Shown: positions 7,747-11,464 of the stretch, in pieces
Position numbering within the stretch: the first letter of the stretch is position 1
Layout: every line of letters starts with the position of its first letter
NCBI GenBank assembly: GCA_902826945.1
Contig: CADEGS010000063.1
Location: 1 to 11,464 of the forward strand
From: an uncultured bacterium
GTDB lineage: Bacteria > Planctomycetota > UBA1135 > GCA-002686595
Direction: 5' to 3'
DNA: 11,464 bases
Made by a program: the position numbers and the translations under genes
Notes under the pieces: generated by a model
What the model was told of the DNA's origin: nothing
What the model saw: only the letters and a program-made list of their open reading frames with translations
The model's database searches: none

Positions 7747-8498
7747 ATGAGAGCCCTCTTCCACGCCGTGCTCGCGGCCGGCCTCCTCCTGGCGCCCGTT
7801 GCGGCCCTCGGACAGGAAGGCCCCCAGAAGACCGAGAAGGTCAAGAACAAGGACCAGCAGAAGGACAAGGCCGACAAGGCCAAGACCTTCCAGATCGGCC
7901 AGGAGGTCGATCGCGTCGCGCTGCGCGACATGGAGGGCAAGGTGCACAAGGTCGCGGACTTCCGCGGCAAGGTCGTCGTGCTCGACTTCTGGTCGATCGA
8001 CTGCCCCGTCTCGCGCGCCTACGAGGCGCGCCTGAAGAAGCTGTACGAGACCTACGCGCCGAAGGACGTCGTGTTCCTGGCGGTGGACGCCAACACGACC
8101 GAGGTCGACCGCGGCTCGGACCAGCCGTACGCGCGCATCGAGAAGTACGTCAAGGACAACTCGATCCCCTACAAGATCCTGATCGACGACCACAACTGGG
8201 TCGCCGACCGCTTCGACGCCAAGACGACGCCGCACGTGTACGTGCTCGACCAGAAGGGCGTCCTGCGCTACGCCGGGGCGATCGACGACGACCCGAAGGG
8301 CGAGATGGGCGACAAGGCGACGAACCACGTCGCGGCGGCGCTCGACGCGGTGCTGGCCGGCAAGGAGGTCGCGGTGACGACGACCAAGCCCAAGGGCTGC
8401 ACGATCAAGCGCGTGACGCCCGAGGAGCAGAAGACCTGGCGCGAGGAGCACAAGAAGAAGCAGAAGGACAAGGGCGGCAACGAGGGGACGGACGAGCC

Positions 8499-8502
<4 letters not shown>
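7747..8502 (+). CDS. Exported redoxin (thioredoxin-fold, single-cysteine CPVS site)
   Basis: A 251-residue protein with a cleavable signal peptide (hydrophobic residues about 4-20, likely cut near ALG-QEG), then a Lys/Asp/Gln-rich linker (to about 44) and an AhpC/TSA-Redoxin-type thioredoxin fold. The active site is WSIDCPVS: one cysteine, Cys86, with Ser where a second Cys would be in CxxC. Later features are TTPHVYVLD with the cis-Pro expected of the fold, and a C-terminal KGCTIKRV motif with Cys218 that recurs in secreted redoxins and could serve as a resolving cysteine. The tail is highly charged (KKKQKDK). The start at 7747 has GGAG 6 bases upstream and begins the signal peptide; an in-frame ATG at 7684 would place the leader hairpin inside the coding sequence and is unlikely. 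The stop overlaps the GTG of the next gene. It probably acts in the periplasm as a peroxidase or thiol-exchange protein; the exact reaction is unknown. Confidence 0.87.
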
Positions 8503-9062
<560 letters not shown>

Positions 9063-9091
9063 CGCGCGCGCCGCGCGCGGGGGGCGCCCGG

Positions 9092-9118
9092 GGCCGCGTG
9101 CCCACGCGCGGCCTTCCT
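9092..9118 (+). terminator. Possible hairpin terminator after the TlpA-like gene
   Basis: GGCCGCG (9092-9098) pairs with CGCGGCC (9107-9113) around an 8-base loop and is followed by TTCCT. The stem is 7 bp and strong, but the U-tract is weak. It lies 30 bases past the stop of the lipoprotein gene and upstream of the promoter-like element of the peroxiredoxin gene, as expected for a boundary between two transcripts. Confidence 0.35.
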
Positions 9119-9126
9119 GCTATTCT
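9118..9126 (+). promoter_or_regulatory. Possible extended -10 promoter of the peroxiredoxin gene
   Basis: TGCTATTCT matches the extended -10 pattern TGnTATnnT and sits in a local drop of GC within a GC-rich gap (9063-9190), 64 bases before the ATG at 9191. No clear -35 box is seen, which extended -10 promoters tolerate. It would give the peroxiredoxin its own transcript, separate from the redoxin/TlpA pair. Confidence 0.35.
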
Positions 9127-9190
9127 CTCCGCCCTTCCGAGGAACCCGAGCACCTAGCCCGCCCTGGCGGGAAGCGCGATTGGAGCCCCC

Positions 9191-9808
9191 ATGACGACCG
9201 AGAGCACGGCCACCGTCCGCGTCGGGACGACCGTCCCCGACTTCAAGCTGACCACCTTCGAGCCCACCACCGGCGGCTTCGGCGAGTACTCGCTGGAGAA
9301 GGCCAAGAAGGAGGGCAAGTGGACGATCCTGGTCTTCTACCCCGCCGACTTCACCTTCGTGTGCGCGACCGAGTTCGCCGCGCTGGCGGAGCGCCACAAG
9401 CACTTCAAGGAGCTGGGCGGCAACGTCGTCACGGTGAGCTGCGACACGCAGTTCACGCACCTCGCCTGGCAGCGCGAGGAGCAGGAGCTGAAGAAGGTCG
9501 AGTACTCGATGGGCGCCGACCGCACGGGCAAGGTCGCGCGGATGTTCGGCGTCTACATGGAGGAGACCGGCCTGGCGCTGCGCGGCAGCTTCATCATCAG
9601 CCCCGAGGGCAAGCTGATGAGCGCCGAGGTCAACTTCCTGAACCTGGGGCGCAACATGGACGAGCTCCTGCGCAAGTTCAAGGCGAACAAGTACCTCGCC
9701 AAGATGCCGGCCGAGGTCTGCCCGGCCGAGTGGAAGAACGAGGGCGACGTCACGCTCAAGCCCGGCCCCGAGCTGGTCGGCCGCGTGCACCAGGCCAAGA
9801 AGGGCTGA
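9191..9808 (+). CDS. Typical 2-Cys peroxiredoxin (AhpC/Prx1 type)
   Basis: A 205-residue thiol peroxidase that reduces hydrogen peroxide and organic hydroperoxides in the cytoplasm; no signal peptide is present. The peroxidatic site is PADFTFVCATE with Cys58 and the conserved Pro and Thr before it. The resolving cysteine is Cys177 in EVCPAEW, so disulfide-linked dimers are expected. Further family hallmarks are SCDTQFTHLAW and LRGSFIISPEGK. The length and the C-terminal segment after the resolving Cys fit the typical 2-Cys class. The ATG has GGAG 5 bases upstream. The electron donor is not encoded here: no ahpF or thioredoxin reductase is visible. The gene follows two envelope thioredoxin-fold genes but is separated by 128 bases with promoter-like and terminator-like elements, so it is probably regulated on its own. 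Confidence 0.96.
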   Translation: MTTESTATVRVGTTVPDFKLTTFEPTTGGFGEYSLEKAKKEGKWTILVFYPADFTFVCATEFAALAERHKHFKELGGNVVTVSCDTQFTHLAWQREEQELKKVEYSMGADRTGKVARMFGVYMEETGLALRGSFIISPEGKLMSAEVNFLNLGRNMDELLRKFKANKYLAKMPAEVCPAEWKNEGDVTLKPGPELVGRVHQAKKG

Positions 9809-9812
9809 TCCC

Positions 9813-9826
9813 GCGCCCGCGGGCGC
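9813..9826. repeat. 14-base perfect palindrome
   Basis: GCGCCCGCGGGCGC equals its own reverse complement and starts 4 bases after the peroxiredoxin stop. It lies just before the better terminator candidate. It may be an accident of composition or may add to transcript-end stability. Confidence 0.4.
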
Positions 9827-9831
9827 CCGCC

Positions 9832-9871
9832 GCGAGCCCGGACCGCCCGCGCGGCCCGGGCTCGCTCGTTT
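9832..9871 (+). terminator. Rho-independent-type terminator after the peroxiredoxin gene
   Basis: GCGAGCCCGG (9832-9841) pairs exactly with CCGGGCTCGC (9856-9865). Inside it CCGC (9843-9846) pairs with GCGG (9851-9854), extending the stem to 14 bp with one A/C mismatch and a 4-base loop. TCGTTT follows immediately, a short U-rich tail. It starts 24 bases after the stop. This is the best terminator in the window. Confidence 0.65.
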
Positions 9872-9956
9872 CCGGGGCCGCCGAAAGCGAGGCTGAAGCC
9901 GCGGCGGCCGGCGGACGATACCTTCCCTGCCCCGGGGCCTGCCCGGCGGATCCCCG

Positions 9957-10574
9957 GTGCGCCTCCTCGCCAAGTACTTCCTGCGCGGCCTGCTGCTCGT
10001 CGTGCCGACCGCGGCCACGATGTGGCTGCTCTACCAGGTGTTCGTCTTCGTCGACGGCCTGGTGCGGCTGCCCGCGGAGGAGTGGACCGTGCCGCTCGTC
10101 GGCTGGCGCGTGCCGGGCGTGCGGCTGAGCTTCCCGGGCTCGGGCGTGCTCCTGACGCTGGCCTTGGTGACCGCGGTCGGCGTGCTGGGCTCGAACATCT
10201 TCACGCGCCAGCTCTTCACGCTCTCCGAGCGCCTCTTCACGCACATGCCCGGCGTGAAGCAGCTCTACGGCGCGATCAAGGACCTGATCCAGGCGCTCGT
10301 CAGCGAGGACAAGAAGTTCGACAAGCCGGTGCTCCTGAGCCTGACGGAGGAGGTCGAGGTGATCGGCTTCGTCACGCGCGAGAGCCTCGACGACCTCGGC
10401 CTCGAGGCGCGCGTGGCCGTGTACGTGCCGCAGTCCTACAACTTCGCCGCGAACCTGATCGTCGTGCCCGCCGCGCGCGTGCGCCCGCTCGCGCTGCCGG
10501 CCGCCGACGTGATGGCCTTCGTCGTCTCGGGCGGCGTGCTCTCGGTCGATCCCAAGGGCCCGAGCCGGGGCTGA
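9957..10574 (+). CDS. DUF502 family membrane protein
   Basis: A 205-residue integral membrane protein. The GTG start at 9957 is preceded by GGCGGA at about 6 bases and gives the usual DUF502 beginning (RLLAKYFLRGLLLVVPTAAT). Two membrane spans are visible, about residues 8-29 and 60-82. The rest is a soluble domain with family hallmarks: HMPGVKQLYGAIKDLIQ, the VIGFVTRES strand, VYVPQSYNF, and the VVSGGVLS region near the end. The molecular function of the family is not established; plant relatives (LCV-like proteins) are membrane proteins of unclear role. It sits after the peroxiredoxin terminator and is probably transcribed separately. It converges on sucD, with 24 bases between the stops. 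Confidence 0.9.
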   Translation: MRLLAKYFLRGLLLVVPTAATMWLLYQVFVFVDGLVRLPAEEWTVPLVGWRVPGVRLSFPGSGVLLTLALVTAVGVLGSNIFTRQLFTLSERLFTHMPGVKQLYGAIKDLIQALVSEDKKFDKPVLLSLTEEVEVIGFVTRESLDDLGLEARVAVYVPQSYNFAANLIVVPAARVRPLALPAADVMAFVVSGGVLSVDPKGPSRG

Positions 10575-10598
10575 GCGCGCCCCACGGCCGCGGGCGGG

Positions 10599-11464
10599 CT
10601 AGCCCCTGGCCGCGGCCAGCAGGCCGGCGTCCGCGAGCGCGCGCTGCATCGTCTCGCCGATCTTGGCCGGGCTGTGCGTGACGGCGACGCCGGCGCGCTC
10701 GAGCGCGGCGATCTTGTCCGCCGCCGTGCCCTTGCCGCCCGAGATGATCGCGCCCGCGTGGCCCATGCGCCGGCCGGGGGGAGCGGTGACGCCGGCGATG
10801 AAGCCCACGACGGGCTTCTCCACCTCGGAGGCGATGAACTCCGCCGCCTGCTCCTCGGCGCTGCCGCCGATCTCGCCGATCATCACGATCCCGTCGGTGT
10901 CGGGGTCGTCGGCGAACGCCTGCAGGCAGTCCACGAAGCTCGTGCCGTTGACCGGGTCGCCGCCGATCCCGATGCAGGTGGACTGGCCGATCCCGAGCGT
11001 CGTGAGCTGCCACACCGCCTCGTAGGTCAGCGTGCCCGAGCGCGACACGACGCCGATGCGCCCGGGCTTGTGGATGTAGCCCGGCATGATGCCGATCTTG
11101 CACGCGCCGGGCGTGATGATGCCGGGGCAGTTCGGCCCGATCAGGCGCGAGCCCGAGCCGCGCACGGCCTCCATCACGCGCACCATGTCGAGCACCGGGA
11201 TGCCCTCGGTGATCGTCACGATCGTCTCGATGCCCGCCTCGAGCGCCTCGAGGATCGCCGCGGCGGCGAAGGGCGGCGGGACGTAGATCACGCTGGCGTT
11301 GGCGCCGGTCGCCTCGCGCGCCTGCGCCACGGTGTCGAACACCGGCAGGCCGAGGTGCGTCGTGCCGCCCTTCTTGGGCGTCACGCCCCCCACCATCTTC
11401 GTGCCGTAGGCGATCGCCTGCTCGGAGTGGAAGGTGCCGGTCTTGCCGGTGAAGCCCTGGCAGA
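10599..11464 (-). CDS. sucD: Succinyl-CoA synthetase alpha subunit (start outside window)
   Basis: 287 residues are visible, running off the right edge; about a dozen N-terminal residues are missing, judged against the remembered E. coli SucD sequence. The enzyme joins succinyl-CoA to succinate with nucleotide phosphorylation in the TCA cycle, as a complex with SucC. The CoA-binding Rossmann domain begins at [15 protein letters not shown] and continues through the [10 protein letters not shown] and GPNCPG motifs. The ligase domain holds [30 protein letters not shown] and the phospho-histidine motif [14 protein letters not shown] (His codon 10758-10760). All landmark residues are present. The stop is TAG at 10599-10601. 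The sucC gene is expected just past the right edge on the same strand; that is inference from the usual sucCD order. Confidence 0.97.
   Translation of the reverse strand, partial: CQGFTGKTGTFHSEQAIAYGTKMVGGVTPKKGGTTHLGLPVFDTVAQAREATGANASVIYVPPPFAAAAILEALEAGIETIVTITEGIPVLDMVRVMEAVRGSGSRLIGPNCPGIITPGACKIGIMPGYIHKPGRIGVVSRSGTLTYEAVWQLTTLGIGQSTCIGIGGDPVNGTSFVDCLQAFADDPDTDGIVMIGEIGGSAEEQAAEFIASEVEKPVVGFIAGVTAPPGRRMGHAGAIISGGKGTAADKIAALERAGVAVTHSPAKIGETMQRALADAGLLAAARG

Overview
The window comes from a bacterium with a very GC-rich genome and strong G/C preference at third codon positions. The gene content suggests a planctomycete or a similar large-genome bacterium. The clues are a membrane-anchored Hanks-type kinase fused to a TPR domain, tandem membrane-anchored SGNH hydrolases, a eukaryote-like (type 2) isoleucyl-tRNA synthetase and secreted redoxins. 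This placement is an inference from gene style; no rRNA or other phylogenetic marker is present.

Layout. Positions 1-1857 (+) hold two tandem paralogous SGNH/GDSL hydrolase genes: the 3' part of one, then a complete one, with overlapping stop and start. Positions 1862-5107 (-) are ileS, which meets the hydrolases tail to tail with only 4 bases between the stops. Upstream of ileS on the same strand, 5179-7563 (-) encodes a serine/threonine kinase with one membrane span and a C-terminal TPR domain. A divergent region (about 7564-7746) carries a perfect 10-bp hairpin and leads into a (+) redox block. That block holds an exported single-cysteine redoxin (7747-8502), an overlapping TlpA-like lipoprotein with a WCGPC site (8499-9062) and, after a gap with its own promoter-like and terminator-like elements, a typical 2-Cys peroxiredoxin (9191-9808). 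A DUF502 membrane protein (9957-10574) follows. The window ends in sucD on the minus strand (10599 to the right edge, start missing), converging on the DUF502 gene.

How the genes may work together. The clearest functional unit is the redox block: two envelope thioredoxin-fold proteins that look translationally coupled, next to a cytoplasmic-type peroxiredoxin. The two SGNH genes form a second unit, probably modifying (de)acylated envelope glycans or lipids; their substrate cannot be read from sequence. ileS and sucD are housekeeping genes.

No CRISPR array, insertion sequence, prophage, tRNA, rRNA or recognisable defence system is visible, and no gene-free stretch exceeds 300 bases. The most unusual signal is a stretch of about 530 bp inside ileS whose codon usage is sharply different from the rest of the gene although the reading frame and protein family signature stay intact.
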